A program made the position numbers and the translations under genes. A stretch of 33,998 bases of DNA from positions 1 through 33,998 of the forward strand of contig CALVIY010000011.1 of NCBI GenBank assembly GCA_944331955.1, written 5' to 3'. Each line of letters opens with the position of its first letter. The stretch's first letter is position 1. This document shows, in pieces, positions 1 to 8,771 of the stretch. The stretch comes from an uncultured Bacilli bacterium. Lineage in GTDB: Bacteria > Bacillota_I > Bacilli_A > RF39 > UBA660. Below the pieces are notes generated by a model. It worked only from the letters and a program-made list of their open reading frames with translations, was not told the origin of the DNA and ran no database searches.

Positions 1-171
1 GAAAAAGCAATGGGACAAAAAGAATTAGCTTATGAAATGAACAAATATAAAAATGGTTATTATTTCTTATATGTTGTTGAAGCAACTCATGAAGCAGTTT
101 CTGAATTTGATCGTCTAGCTCGTCTAAACGAAAATATACTACGTCATTTAGTTATTAGAATAGACGATTAA
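1..171 (+). CDS. rpsF: 30S ribosomal protein S6, C-terminal part (truncated by window edge)
   Basis: The open frame runs from base 1 to a TAA at 169-171 and gives the last 56 residues of the protein. The segment with NGYYFLYVVEA followed by FDRLARLNENILRHLVIR is the C-terminal half of S6, which binds S18 in the platform of the 30S subunit. The ssb and rpsR genes follow directly, which is the conserved rpsF-ssb-rpsR order of Firmicutes and supports the call. The start and promoter lie outside the window. Confidence 0.93.
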   Translation, partial: EKAMGQKELAYEMNKYKNGYYFLYVVEATHEAVSEFDRLARLNENILRHLVIRIDD

Positions 172-185
172 GAAAAGAGGTATTT

Positions 186-689
186 ATGAATAAAGTATTT
201 TTAATAGGTCGTTTAACTCGTGATCCTGAACTTCGTTATACAGGAAATAATACAGCAGTAGCAAGTTTTACTATTGCCGTTAATAGAACTTATACTAACC
301 AAGCAGGAGAAAGAGAAGCAGACTTTATACCAGTTGTTGTATGGCGTAGACAAGCTGAAAGTGTTAAAAACTATCTATCACAAGGTAGTCAAGTAGCAGT
401 AGAAGGCCGTCTTCAAGTACGTAACTATGATGATCAAAATGGCCAACGTCGTTATGTTACTGAAGTAATCGCTGATAGTGTTGAATTTATTGGTTCAAAA
501 AGAGATAATAATCAAGCAAATAATAATTATAGTTCTCAACCAAGTTATAATGATGCACCATCATCAGAACCAACTCCATATGACTTTAAAGATGAACCAT
601 CATCAAATAATGGTACAGATATTTCAAATAATCCTTATGCCGATTTCGGTGCAAGTATTGAAATAGATGATAGTGAATTACCATTTTAA
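186..689 (+). CDS. ssb: Single-stranded DNA-binding protein SSB
   Basis: This 167-residue protein coats single-stranded DNA in replication, repair and recombination. The OB-fold covers about residues 1-105: MNKVFLIGRLTRDPELRYT at the start, then FTIAVNR and a basic GRLQVRNYDDQNGQRRY strand. A low-complexity Asn/Ser/Pro linker covers about 108-155, and the acidic tail ends in DDSELPF, the conserved tip that recruits partner proteins. Length is normal for a bacterial SSB. AAGAGG lies 5' of the ATG. It sits 14 bases after rpsF and 19 before rpsR, so all three are probably one operon, as in related bacteria. Confidence 0.97.
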   Translation: MNKVFLIGRLTRDPELRYTGNNTAVASFTIAVNRTYTNQAGEREADFIPVVVWRRQAESVKNYLSQGSQVAVEGRLQVRNYDDQNGQRRYVTEVIADSVEFIGSKRDNNQANNNYSSQPSYNDAPSSEPTPYDFKDEPSSNNGTDISNNPYADFGASIEIDDSELPF

Positions 690-708
690 AAGAAGGGAGG
701 AATAGAAA

Positions 709-945
709 GTGTCTAAAGATTTTAAAGAACACAAAGAATTTGGTCGTCGTAAAAAGAAAGTATGCATAATGTGTACAGGAAAAGACGTTAACTATAAAGA
801 TGTAGATACACTAAAAAGATATATAAATGATAGAGGTAAAATTGTTCCTCGTCGTGTAACTGGAACATGTGCTCGTCATCAAAGACATATAGCAAGAGAA
901 ATTAAAAGAGCAAGAGCTATTGGCCTATTACCATTTACAAAGTAA
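709..945 (+). CDS. rpsR: 30S ribosomal protein S18, zinc-binding (C+) form
   Basis: This 78-residue small-subunit protein pairs with S6 on the platform. The core [24 protein letters not shown] followed by [12 protein letters not shown] is diagnostic in pieces. It has a CxxC (C19, C22) and a CxxH (C54, H57), the metal-ligand pattern of C+ S18 proteins; most Bacillus-type S18 proteins lack it. The start is GTG at 709 behind AAGGGAGG. The stop codon is built into the terminator hairpin that ends this operon. The identification is firm; zinc binding is inferred from the four ligands. Confidence 0.95.
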   Translation: MSKDFKEHKEFGRRKKKVCIMCTGKDVNYKDVDTLKRYINDRGKIVPRRVTGTCARHQRHIAREIKRARAIGLLPFTK

Positions 946-969
946 ATAGAAACAACTATTTACTTTTTT
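939..969 (+). terminator. Intrinsic terminator of rpsF-ssb-rpsR
   Basis: Perfect 11-bp stem (939-949 with 956-966), 6-base loop AAACAA, and a T-run to 969. The rpsR stop codon (943-945) lies inside the 5' arm. Confidence 0.85.
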
Positions 970-979
970 CATTACAGGT

Positions 980-1008
980 TTTACTTATCTTTTAAAATAG
1001 TATATAAT
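980..1008 (+). promoter_or_regulatory. Sigma-A type promoter for the DHH-rplI-dnaB operon
   Basis: TTTACT (980-985), a 17-base spacer, and a perfect TATAAT (1003-1008), 27 bases before the next start codon and just after the rpsR terminator. Confidence 0.6.
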
Positions 1009-1035
1009 ACTAACAAGGGATAAAAGGAGGATCTA

Positions 1036-2028
1036 ATGAAATTAATAGAAAGAAAACAAGAACTAAGAAAAAAAATAAAATCTGCAAAAACAGTTTTTAT
1101 CATGGCTCACAAAGATTTAGATTTAGATGCCTTAGGTAGTTCTATAGGTCTTTACATTATCTTAGAAAAACTAAATAAAAATTGTTTTCTAATTATTGAT
1201 GATACTAAACATGAGTCAGGCGTATCTAAAGTCTTTAAAGAACTAGAAGGATGCTTAAATATAATTAAAAGTACTGAAGTAGAAGAAAACCTATATTTAA
1301 GAGAAAAGAAAAATCTTCTTGTAATATTAGATACTAATAAAGAAGAATTAGTACAAGCTAGTAATGCTATAAATTACTTTGACAAAGAAAACATCGTTAT
1401 TCTAGATCATCATGAATTAGGAGATACATCTATTGATGCCGGACTTAGGATAATAGATAATGATATATCTAGTACTTGTGAAATAATTACTAATTTAATA
1501 GAAATATATAAAATAGAACTAGACCCTTATTATGCAACTCTTTTATTATCAGGAATAGTTTTAGATACTAATAACTTTACATTAAAAACAAATTCTGAAA
1601 CATATTATACAGCATACTATCTAGCAAGTATGGGGGCAAGTACAAAAAAAGTTCAGTATCTCTTAAAACAAGACTTAAAAGAGTATATAGAAAGACAAAA
1701 AGTAATTACTAATGTCGATATAATAAATGATAGAATCGCTATCGCTAAAGGTAGTCCTTACATGGTATATAGAAGAGAAGATATCGCTAAGATTGCCGAT
1801 ACACTTCTATTCTTCAATGATATAGAAGCCTCATTTGTTATCGCTAAAACCACATCTAAAACAATTTCTATCAGTGGTAGAAGTTTAGGTAATTATGATA
1901 TCTCTACAATTCTTACCCCTTTAGGTGGTGGTGGTAATAAAACAGTAGGTGCTACAAGAATTAGTGATAGTACTATTAGTAAAGTAGAGACTAAACTAAA
2001 GCAAATCTTAAAAAAAGAGGAGGAATAG
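1036..2028 (+). CDS. Stand-alone DHH/DHHA1 phosphodiesterase, probable c-di-AMP or pApA hydrolase
   Basis: This 330-residue cytosolic protein has an N-terminal DHH domain: MAHKDLDLDALGSS with H25, D29 and D31; D99 in LDTN; the D124-H125-H126 triad; and D177 in LDTNNF. A C-terminal DHHA1 domain ends in GGGGNKTVGATR at about 297-308. In Firmicutes this slot before rplI-dnaB holds gdpP (yybT), a membrane c-di-AMP phosphodiesterase of about 650 residues with TM, PAS and degenerate GGDEF domains. Here only the catalytic half remains, with no membrane segment. The His of the usual GGGH motif is Asn. By length and domains it resembles soluble DhhP/NrnA-type enzymes, so the substrate could be c-di-AMP, pApA or nanoRNA. 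RBS AAAGGAGG precedes the ATG; rplI starts 3 bases after the stop. Confidence 0.85.
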   Translation: MKLIERKQELRKKIKSAKTVFIMAHKDLDLDALGSSIGLYIILEKLNKNCFLIIDDTKHESGVSKVFKELEGCLNIIKSTEVEENLYLREKKNLLVILDTNKEELVQASNAINYFDKENIVILDHHELGDTSIDAGLRIIDNDISSTCEIITNLIEIYKIELDPYYATLLLSGIVLDTNNFTLKTNSETYYTAYYLASMGASTKKVQYLLKQDLKEYIERQKVITNVDIINDRIAIAKGSPYMVYRREDIAKIADTLLFFNDIEASFVIAKTTSKTISISGRSLGNYDISTILTPLGGGGNKTVGATRISDSTISKVETKLKQILKKEEE

Positions 2029-2031
2029 TAT

Positions 2032-2472
2032 ATGGAAGTAATCTTTATTAAAGATTTAAAAGGACAAGGTAAAAAGGGAGAAATCAAAGAAGTAAAAGAT
2101 GGCTATGCCGAAAACTTCTTAATAAAAAAAGGCTATGCTATTAAATCTACTAAAAGTTCTTTAGAAAAATTAGCAGATGAAAATAAAGCCAAAGCAAAAG
2201 AAGAAGAAAAAGCTAAAAAAGAAGCATTAAGTATAAAAGAAAAACTAGAAAAGATAACTCTAACCTTTAAAGTAAAAACAGGTGACAATGATAAAGTCTT
2301 TGGAAGTGTAAGTGTTAAACAAATAAAAGAAGCATTAAAAGAGAAAGGTTATGACTTTGATAAAAGTATGATAAAACTAACAAGTTCACCTTCATCTTTA
2401 GGCTTTCATAATGTTGAAGTAGAACTATATAAAAATATAACTGCCAAAGTAAAAATACATTTAGTTAAGTAG
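2032..2472 (+). CDS. rplI: 50S ribosomal protein L9
   Basis: This 146-residue large-subunit protein binds 23S rRNA with its N-terminal domain. The N-terminus [18 protein letters not shown] and [13 protein letters not shown] are the L9 signature (residues 1-40). A long Lys/Glu-rich connecting helix (about 45-75) follows, then the C-terminal domain with FGSVSVKQI. Length is normal. The RBS GAGGAGG overlaps the end of the preceding gene, and dnaB follows after 10 bases, so the genes are co-transcribed; rplI-dnaB is a conserved pair. Confidence 0.96.
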   Translation: MEVIFIKDLKGQGKKGEIKEVKDGYAENFLIKKGYAIKSTKSSLEKLADENKAKAKEEEKAKKEALSIKEKLEKITLTFKVKTGDNDKVFGSVSVKQIKEALKEKGYDFDKSMIKLTSSPSSLGFHNVEVELYKNITAKVKIHLVK

Positions 2473-2482
2473 GTGATGATTA

Positions 2483-3829
2483 ATGGCTGTAAAAGGAAGT
2501 CCACAAAACATAGAAGCAGAAAAAAGTGTCTTAGGATCTTGTTTCTTATCAAATTCTGCTTTATTAATGACAATTGAAAACTTAGATGAAACAGATTTTT
2601 ATGATGCTAGACATGCAAAAATATTTACAGCATTAAAAAATCTAGTAGAAGAAAAAATACCCGTAGATTTAACTACTTTAACTACAGAATTAACAAAGTT
2701 AAATTATTTAAATGATATAGGAGGAGTTACTTACCTAACAGAGATAACAACCTTCGTACCAACTGCCTCTAATATAGAATACTATATAAAAGAAGTAGAA
2801 AATACATCTCTTCTTAGAAGATTAATAGAAACAGCAGAATCTATTGCCGCAACAGGATATAATAGTGATGAAAGTATTGGCGATATCTTAGATAATGCTG
2901 AACGTAAAATATTAACTATCGCTAAAAATAGAAAGGCTAGCGAGTTTAAATCAATTCAAAGAGTTCTAGAAAAAACAGAAGAAGACTTACAAAAACTAGC
3001 AGAAGCAAAAGGAGAAATAACAGGTATTCCAACAGGATGGTATGATATTGATAAAGTAACAGCAGGACTTCATGAAAATGAACTTATAATACTTGCCGCT
3101 CGTCCTGGTATGGGTAAAACTGCCTTTGCCTTAAACCTTGCTACCTATATTACAACACACACAGATAAAACAGTAGCCGTATTCAACCTTGAAATGGGCG
3201 CTGAACAACTTGCCAACCGTATTATTTCTTCTCTTGGCCAAATAGAAGGTTATAAACTTAGAACAGGTAAAATGTTAAATAATGACTGGAAAAGGTTTGA
3301 CCAAGCAGTAAGTAGATTAAGTAATGCTAAACTTTATATAGATGATACTCCAGGTATTACCATTGGTGAAATACGTGCAAAATGTAGAAGATTAGCATCA
3401 TCATCAGATGGTCTTGATCTTGTCATAATCGACTATTTACAGTTAATATCAGGAGGAAAAAACTATGGTGCAAACCGTCAACAAGAAGTAGCAGACATCT
3501 CAAGAAGCTTAAAAACCCTTGCCATGGAATTACATATTCCCGTAATATCTCTAGCCCAACTTTCTCGTAGTGTTGAAGGAAGAGAAGATAAAAGACCAAT
3601 GCTATCAGACTTAAGAGAATCAGGTTCAATAGAGCAAGATGCTGACCTTGTTGGTTTTCTATATAGAGATGATTATTATAATAAAGAAGCTAAAAACGAT
3701 GCCACTAGTATTAGTGAGTTTATTATCGCTAAGCATCGTAGTGGTCCTCAAGCTACAATAGAACTACTATTTAAAAAAGATACATCAACATTTTTAAATA
3801 TGAGTAAAAACGATATAGAGGAGGAATAA
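2483..3829 (+). CDS. dnaB: Replicative DNA helicase DnaB (DnaC in Bacillus)
   Basis: This 448-residue hexameric helicase unwinds DNA at the replication fork. The N-terminal domain (about 1-110) opens with PQNIEAEKSVLGS. The RecA-like C-terminal domain carries Walker A ARPGMGKTAFAL (K212, T213), Walker B LVIIDYLQLI, and the arginine-finger region KHRSGP near the end. No intein interrupts the Walker region. Length matches the family. The start ATG follows AGGTGAT. The stop is one base from the next gene, so the peptidase downstream is translated from the same message. Confidence 0.97.
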   Translation: MAVKGSPQNIEAEKSVLGSCFLSNSALLMTIENLDETDFYDARHAKIFTALKNLVEEKIPVDLTTLTTELTKLNYLNDIGGVTYLTEITTFVPTASNIEYYIKEVENTSLLRRLIETAESIAATGYNSDESIGDILDNAERKILTIAKNRKASEFKSIQRVLEKTEEDLQKLAEAKGEITGIPTGWYDIDKVTAGLHENELIILAARPGMGKTAFALNLATYITTHTDKTVAVFNLEMGAEQLANRIISSLGQIEGYKLRTGKMLNNDWKRFDQAVSRLSNAKLYIDDTPGITIGEIRAKCRRLASSSDGLDLVIIDYLQLISGGKNYGANRQQEVADISRSLKTLAMELHIPVISLAQLSRSVEGREDKRPMLSDLRESGSIEQDADLVGFLYRDDYYNKEAKNDATSISEFIIAKHRSGPQATIELLFKKDTSTFLNMSKNDIEEE

Positions 3830-3830
3830 G

Positions 3831-5348
3831 ATGAATATAAAAACTATTATTACTATAGCAATTGCCTTAATAATAAGCTTAGTTATAATTATAATTGTTC
3901 CAAAAGAAGAAGCATTAACCCCTAAAAATGTATATCGAGTTTATTTAGCAGGTAAATCAGTAGGATTAATTGATAATAAAGATTCTTTAGACGAATACAT
4001 AGATAAAGAACAACAAAATTTAAAAAACAAATACAATGCCGATAAAGTCTATGCACCTGAAGATTTAGAAATAGTAAAAGATATAACCTATAATAATAAT
4101 ATCTCTACAACAGAAGAAATATATAATAAGATTAAAGATATAGAACCATTTACTATTAAAGGATATGAAATAACAATAGAAGGAATTGATACAACAAATG
4201 AACAAGGAGAAAAAGTAGAAGGAAAAGATCAAACTATCTATGTCTTAGATAAAAAAGTCTTTGAAGAAGCAATGAACAATACTATTAGATCATTTGTAGA
4301 TAGCGATAGTTATGATAAATACCTTAATAATGAGCAAAAAGAAATTGAAAGTGGAGATACAGGAACAATAATAGAAAATATTTATATAGAAAATAAAGTA
4401 ACAGTTAAAGAAACTAATATTCCATCTGATGAAACAATTTATGAAAATGTAGATGATTTAAGTAAATATTTACTTTTTGGAACTCTTGAAGACCAACAAA
4501 AATATACAGTACAAAGTGGAGATACAATAAGCGATGTCGCTTTCAATAATAAACTATCAAACGAAGAATTTTTAATCGCTAATCCAGAGTTTACTGATGC
4601 AAATAATCTTTTATATGAAGGACAAAATGTTACAATAAGTATCATTAAACCACAATTTAGATTAGTAGAAATAGACCATCAAGTACGGGCTCAAGATATA
4701 CCTTATGAAACAGAAACAAGATACGATAACACAAAGTACTCTAATTATGAAGAAACTATTCAAGAAGGAGTAGTAGGATCTCAATTAGTAACATCAAAAG
4801 TTCAAAAAGTTAATGGTCAAGTAGAAAGTGCTGTTATTGATAATAGTGCAACTAGGGTCTTAAAAGAACCAGTTAAAAGAATAATCGTAAAAGGAACTAA
4901 ACAAAGAGGTGGAAGTGGCGGTGTAAACAGTGGATTAAGCAGTAATACGAAAGTAGAAGGATACTGGTTATGGCCAACTAGAACTCCATATTATGTAAGT
5001 AGTTCTTATGGATATCGTTGGGGAGTACTTCATGATGGTATGGATATTGCAGGAGCAGGTTTTGGTTCACCAATCTATGCTTCTAATAATGGTATTGTAG
5101 TCGCTTCAAGTTATAAATATGATAATGGTGAATATATTGTTATTAATCATAACAACGGTTACTATACAATGTATGCCCATCTTGCAGAACGTTATGTTAG
5201 TGTAGGTCAAGAAGTATCACAAGGCGATACAATAGGCTCTATGGGTAGAACAGGAGCAGCAACAGGAGTTCATCTTCACTTTGGATTATGGAGAGGTTAT
5301 CCATATAGTCGTGGTTCATCTTCTATGAATCCAATGAGTTTATTCTAA
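3831..5348 (+). CDS. Membrane-anchored LysM-G5-M23 peptidoglycan endopeptidase
   Basis: This 505-residue protein has an N-terminal hydrophobic segment (about 5-24) that acts as an anchor or uncleaved signal. A poorly defined extracellular region follows, then a LysM module (about 224-267, starting YTVQSGDTISDV), a G5-like domain (about 276-352) and an M23/LytM domain at the C-terminus. All zinc and catalytic residues are visible: H401 and D405 (HDGMD), H450 (YAHL), and H481 and H483 (HLHFG). It is therefore expected to be an active glycyl-type or stem-peptide endopeptidase at the cell surface. It sits between dnaB and walJ, where Bacillus has the walRK region; no walRK genes are seen here. 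The upstream RBS lies in the end of dnaB (GAGGAGG), and walJ starts at its stop. Confidence 0.85.
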   Translation: MNIKTIITIAIALIISLVIIIIVPKEEALTPKNVYRVYLAGKSVGLIDNKDSLDEYIDKEQQNLKNKYNADKVYAPEDLEIVKDITYNNNISTTEEIYNKIKDIEPFTIKGYEITIEGIDTTNEQGEKVEGKDQTIYVLDKKVFEEAMNNTIRSFVDSDSYDKYLNNEQKEIESGDTGTIIENIYIENKVTVKETNIPSDETIYENVDDLSKYLLFGTLEDQQKYTVQSGDTISDVAFNNKLSNEEFLIANPEFTDANNLLYEGQNVTISIIKPQFRLVEIDHQVRAQDIPYETETRYDNTKYSNYEETIQEGVVGSQLVTSKVQKVNGQVESAVIDNSATRVLKEPVKRIIVKGTKQRGGSGGVNSGLSSNTKVEGYWLWPTRTPYYVSSSYGYRWGVLHDGMDIAGAGFGSPIYASNNGIVVASSYKYDNGEYIVINHNNGYYTMYAHLAERYVSVGQEVSQGDTIGSMGRTGAATGVHLHFGLWRGYPYSRGSSSMNPMSLF

Positions 5349-6130
5349 TGAAAATAAAAGTACTAGCGAGTGGATCTAAAGGAAACTGTTCATTAATTGA
5401 AACAAAATCTACTCGCTTTCTTATTGATATAGGAATTACCTATCAAAGATTAAAAAAAGAATTAGAGAAGATGAATTTAACTACAGATGACATAGATGCC
5501 TTATTTTTAACCCATGCTCATAATGACCATACAAGTGGCCTTAAAGTACTATTAAAACGTACAAACTTTAAGATTTATACTAATAAAGATATTATAAAAG
5601 AATTAACAGTAGATATTGATAATGATAGAGTAGAACTTTATAATCCATTAATACATTTAAATAATACCGCAATAAATGTATTTAAAACAAGCCATGATGC
5701 GAAAGGTTCTGTTGGGTTCTTAATAAATGAAGATAACAACTCCCTAGTATATATAACAGATACAGGTTATTTAAATCGTAAGTATTTCCCGTTACTTGAA
5801 AATAAAAATATTTATTATATAGAAAGTAATCATGATGAGAAAATGTTAATGGATGGACCATATCCCTACTATCTAAAACAAAGAATAATAAGCGATGAAG
5901 GCCATTTATCTAATGATACTACTGCTAAGTATCTAAAGAAATTAGTAGGAGATAATACTAAATACATAATACTCGCTCACTTAAGTGAACACAATAATAA
6001 AGAAGAAATCGCTTACAATACCTCAAGAGAATCTTTAAAAGATAAAAGTGATATAAAAATAGTAGTTGCTAAACAAAGTGAAGCCCTAGAAGAAATAGAG
6101 GTGTATAATGAAGTTAATATGTGTAGGTAA
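5348..6130 (+). CDS. walJ: WalJ/YycJ-family metallo-beta-lactamase fold exonuclease
   Basis: This 260-residue cytosolic metallohydrolase has the HxHxDH zinc motif (LTHAHNDHTSGL, about residue 55), a second histidine in TSHDAKG, an acidic ligand in ITDTGYL, and a distal AHLSEHNN histidine. This arrangement and length match YycJ/WalJ, proposed from Bacillus work to be a 5'-3' exonuclease linked to mismatch repair and formerly to cell-wall control. The ATG overlaps the preceding stop by one base, with no separate promoter. The 3' end overlaps rlmH by 23 bases. The yycJ-rlmH neighbourhood is conserved in Bacilli, although walRK is absent here. Confidence 0.88.
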   Translation: MKIKVLASGSKGNCSLIETKSTRFLIDIGITYQRLKKELEKMNLTTDDIDALFLTHAHNDHTSGLKVLLKRTNFKIYTNKDIIKELTVDIDNDRVELYNPLIHLNNTAINVFKTSHDAKGSVGFLINEDNNSLVYITDTGYLNRKYFPLLENKNIYYIESNHDEKMLMDGPYPYYLKQRIISDEGHLSNDTTAKYLKKLVGDNTKYIILAHLSEHNNKEEIAYNTSRESLKDKSDIKIVVAKQSEALEEIEVYNEVNMCR

Positions 6131-6560
6131 GATAAAGGAAAAATATTTAAATGATGCGATAGATGAATATAAAAAGAGACTATCTAAATATACAAAATTA
6201 GACATAGTAGAACTACCTGATATAAGTTACAATGAAATAGATAAAGTAAAAAAAGAGGAAGGAAAACTCATTTTAAAGCACCTAAAAGAAACCGATAATG
6301 TAATCATTCTTGACATTAATGGACAAGAACTATCATCAGTAGAACTTACTAATAAATTATGTAGATTAGAAACAGTCAATAGTAATATAACCTTTATAAT
6401 AGGAGGAAGTTATGGCTTAAGTGAAGAAGTAAAAAAACGTGCTAACTTTAGTTTATCTTTTTCTAAACTAACTTTTCCTCATCAATTATTTAGAGTAATG
6501 TTATTAGAGCAAATATATAGAACTTATAAAATAAGAAATAATGAAAATTATCATAAGTAG
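6108..6560 (+). CDS. rlmH: 23S rRNA pseudouridine-1915 N3-methyltransferase RlmH
   Basis: This 150-residue SPOUT methyltransferase methylates pseudouridine 1915 in helix 69 of 23S rRNA. The start MKLICVGKIKEKYL, the SAM-binding knot with FIIGGSYGLSEEV, the motif SKLTFPHQLFRVMLLEQIYR, and the invariant C-terminal NENYHK are all present. Length is near the usual 155-160. It starts inside the end of walJ with GAGGTG as RBS. Its stop TAG forms part of the RBS region of ung. Confidence 0.96.
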   Translation: MKLICVGKIKEKYLNDAIDEYKKRLSKYTKLDIVELPDISYNEIDKVKKEEGKLILKHLKETDNVIILDINGQELSSVELTNKLCRLETVNSNITFIIGGSYGLSEEVKKRANFSLSFSKLTFPHQLFRVMLLEQIYRTYKIRNNENYHK

Positions 6561-6570
6561 GAGATTAAGT

Positions 6571-7233
6571 ATGATTGGAAATGATTGGGATATTTATTTA
6601 AAAGAAGAATATAATAAAGATTATTTTAAAAAACTAATAGATTTTGTTAATAAAGAATATAAAGAAAAGACTATTTATCCACCTAAAAATGAGATATTTA
6701 ATGCCTTAAGACATACTGCCTATAAAGATGTTAAGGTAGTAATACTAGGACAAGATCCATACCATGGAGAACATCAAGCCGAAGGACTATCTTTTTCAGT
6801 TAAAAATGGTATTAGAAAACCACCTTCACTACAAAATATCTTTAAAGAATTAAATGATGACTTAGGAATACCTTTTCCTGAAACAAGTAGTCTTATTCCC
6901 TGGGCAGACCAAGGAGTCTTACTTCTTAATGCCGTATTAACAGTAGAAGCGAATATGGCAGCATCACACAAAGATAAAGGCTGGGAAATATTTACTGATA
7001 AGATAATAGAACTATTAGATAAAAAAGAGGAGCCTATAGTCTTCATTCTTTGGGGAAGTTTTGCAAGAAATAAAAAGAAGTTAATAACTAACAAAAATCA
7101 TTATATTGTAGAGTCAGCTCATCCTTCACCACTCTCAGCTTACAATGGATTCTTTGGAAGTAAACCATTCTCCAAGACTAATAACTTTCTAATATCTAAA
7201 GGATTAAAACCAATAGACTGGAAAATAGAATAA
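6571..7233 (+). CDS. ung: Uracil-DNA glycosylase, family 1
   Basis: This enzyme excises uracil from DNA in base-excision repair. Both signature motifs are intact: GQDPYH with catalytic D62, and HPSPLSA with H184. An in-frame ATG exists at 6541, but the ATG at 6571 is preferred: TAGGAG (6558-6563) is placed well for it, and 220 residues matches the family. The gene follows rlmH by 10 bases and ends the long operon begun at 1036. An intrinsic terminator overlaps its stop codon. Confidence 0.96.
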   Translation: MIGNDWDIYLKEEYNKDYFKKLIDFVNKEYKEKTIYPPKNEIFNALRHTAYKDVKVVILGQDPYHGEHQAEGLSFSVKNGIRKPPSLQNIFKELNDDLGIPFPETSSLIPWADQGVLLLNAVLTVEANMAASHKDKGWEIFTDKIIELLDKKEEPIVFILWGSFARNKKKLITNKNHYIVESAHPSPLSAYNGFFGSKPFSKTNNFLISKGLKPIDWKIE

Positions 7234-7258
7234 CTAGTAATAACCATACTAGTTTTTT
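7232..7258 (+). terminator. Intrinsic terminator after ung
   Basis: 8-bp perfect stem AACTAGTA/TACTAGTT (7232-7239 with 7247-7254), 7-base loop, and a T-run to 7258. The ung stop codon (7231-7233) overlaps the 5' arm. Confidence 0.85.
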
Positions 7259-7283
7259 ATATTGTTATAAAAATATCATAATC

Positions 7284-7314
7284 TTTACCACAACTAATAA
7301 AAATATGTTAAGAT
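7284..7314 (+). promoter_or_regulatory. Possible promoter for the orphan gene at 7336
   Basis: TTTACC (7284-7289) and TAAGAT (7309-7314) with a 19-base spacer (18 if TTACCA is used), directly after the ung terminator and 21 bases before the ATG. A moderate match only. Confidence 0.4.
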
Positions 7315-7335
7315 ATATAGCAAGGGAGGTCTATT

Positions 7336-8658
7336 ATGTATAATGACAAAGAAGAATATTTAAAAAGAGCAATAAAAAGGACTTATAAAAGATATATTGG
7401 AGAAAGGACCGATGAAAAAGCAACAATAGTTGATGTTCTAAATTTTTTTAACATTTCTGTAGATACTACTAGATTAGAAGACTATGATATTGAATCAATT
7501 GATTATAATATGCCATCTATAAAAGTAGTAGATAAGAAAGAAAACACAACAGTTACATCACAATATACAGAAAATGCAAGACTTTTAAACTATAGTGGTA
7601 GCACAAAATTCATTAATGTAATTATTACTAATCCTAACTATAAAATAGAAAGCTTGTATTATACAAATTCAACCATACCAATAATTTCTCAATTAACATT
7701 TATAAAAGATAATTATGAATTGATTTTTGAAAAAGAAAGAGAAAATTATTTTGGTTTTGGTATTAATGCAGATACAAGATTTGTTATACGATATATAAAA
7801 AATATAAAAGAAGGAAGAAAAACAGGAAAACAACCACTATTAACAAAAATTTATCAAATAAAAGATAGTAATACTTTTGAACAGGATTACACTTATGGAT
7901 TACAGCATTTAATAAAATATAATGATAGACAAGATAAATATTGTTATAATGAATTTGGAAATGTTATTTATGGAATAAATGATATAGAAATAAAAGATAA
8001 ATTACATCGCTTTAATGGAATTTGTTTTGAAAAGATAAACAAAGAATTCCATATATATCTACCATATAATATAAATGAAAAGGATTTTACTAAATATTTT
8101 AATAAAAATGTATGTAAATCTGCTATTATGTTTACAGGTAGTACTGATGAAGGAATTCATCATTTCTTAACAATTTCAAAAAACAAGAATTTTAATAGTG
8201 ATAATGCTTTAAGTGATGATAACATACATTTGAAATATGAAGCGATAAAATGGAAAAGCATAACAAAAGAAGATGGTACACCAGACCAAGAAAAAGCTAT
8301 AATTGCTGCAAAAGAATTTCAAGTTGCAAAAGTTAATGATGATAATATTTCAAGTCTGGAAATTCAAAATATACTAGAACAATTAACTGCTAAAGAAAAT
8401 GAGGATATAGACAATATATTTATTCAAACTGTTATCAATGAATTAAGAAATTTTATTAATAAATTAGAAGTTCAAAAAGGATTAAAAGAAGAAGAAATAG
8501 ATGAACTATCACCAAAAGAATTTATTAATAAAACATTTGAAGAAATTTATACATTAGTTAGCAAAGATAAAGATAAATTTTTTGATTTAATCTCAAACAA
8601 GTTTCATGATGCGACAAATATAAAATTAGAACAAGGCTATACAAAAGTATTGAAATAA
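7336..8658 (+). CDS. Hypothetical protein, 440 residues, unrecognised
   Basis: I do not recognise this family. The protein is soluble by eye: there is no signal peptide and no membrane segment. The N-terminus (1-45) is basic and helical. The middle (about 90-290) is rich in Tyr, Phe, Asn and Lys with many beta-like stretches, for example ENYFGFGINADTRFVIRY. The last 110 residues are acidic and predicted helical. No catalytic motif is evident. It has a clear RBS (AAGGGAGG) and its own promoter-like sequence, and a terminator lies on each side, so it is a monocistronic insert between ung and the convergent gerQ operon. Codon choice is close to that of its neighbours. It could be an accessory or lineage-specific gene. 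Confidence 0.8.
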   Translation: MYNDKEEYLKRAIKRTYKRYIGERTDEKATIVDVLNFFNISVDTTRLEDYDIESIDYNMPSIKVVDKKENTTVTSQYTENARLLNYSGSTKFINVIITNPNYKIESLYYTNSTIPIISQLTFIKDNYELIFEKERENYFGFGINADTRFVIRYIKNIKEGRKTGKQPLLTKIYQIKDSNTFEQDYTYGLQHLIKYNDRQDKYCYNEFGNVIYGINDIEIKDKLHRFNGICFEKINKEFHIYLPYNINEKDFTKYFNKNVCKSAIMFTGSTDEGIHHFLTISKNKNFNSDNALSDDNIHLKYEAIKWKSITKEDGTPDQEKAIIAAKEFQVAKVNDDNISSLEIQNILEQLTAKENEDIDNIFIQTVINELRNFINKLEVQKGLKEEEIDELSPKEFINKTFEEIYTLVSKDKDKFFDLISNKFHDATNIKLEQGYTKVLK

Positions 8659-8672
8659 AAATAATTTTTACT

Positions 8673-8706
8673 AAAGTTACTGATACAATTATCATTAACT
8701 TTTTTT
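8673..8706 (+). terminator. Intrinsic terminator of the orphan gene
   Basis: A 7-bp stem AAAGTTA/TAACTTT, one C/T mismatch, 4 more pairs TGAT/ATCA, a 6-base loop, then seven T from 8700. Arms are 8673-8684 and 8691-8702. Confidence 0.8.
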
Positions 8707-8771
8707 GTATAATAATTGGAAATAAATGGAAAAATATAAATATTTATGACACAACTAAAACAAATTATTAT

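Noticed and set aside
6541-6570. Upstream start for ung at 6541
   Set aside because: It falls within the 3' end of rlmH without an RBS and would add ten residues foreign to the family; 6571 has TAGGAG in place.
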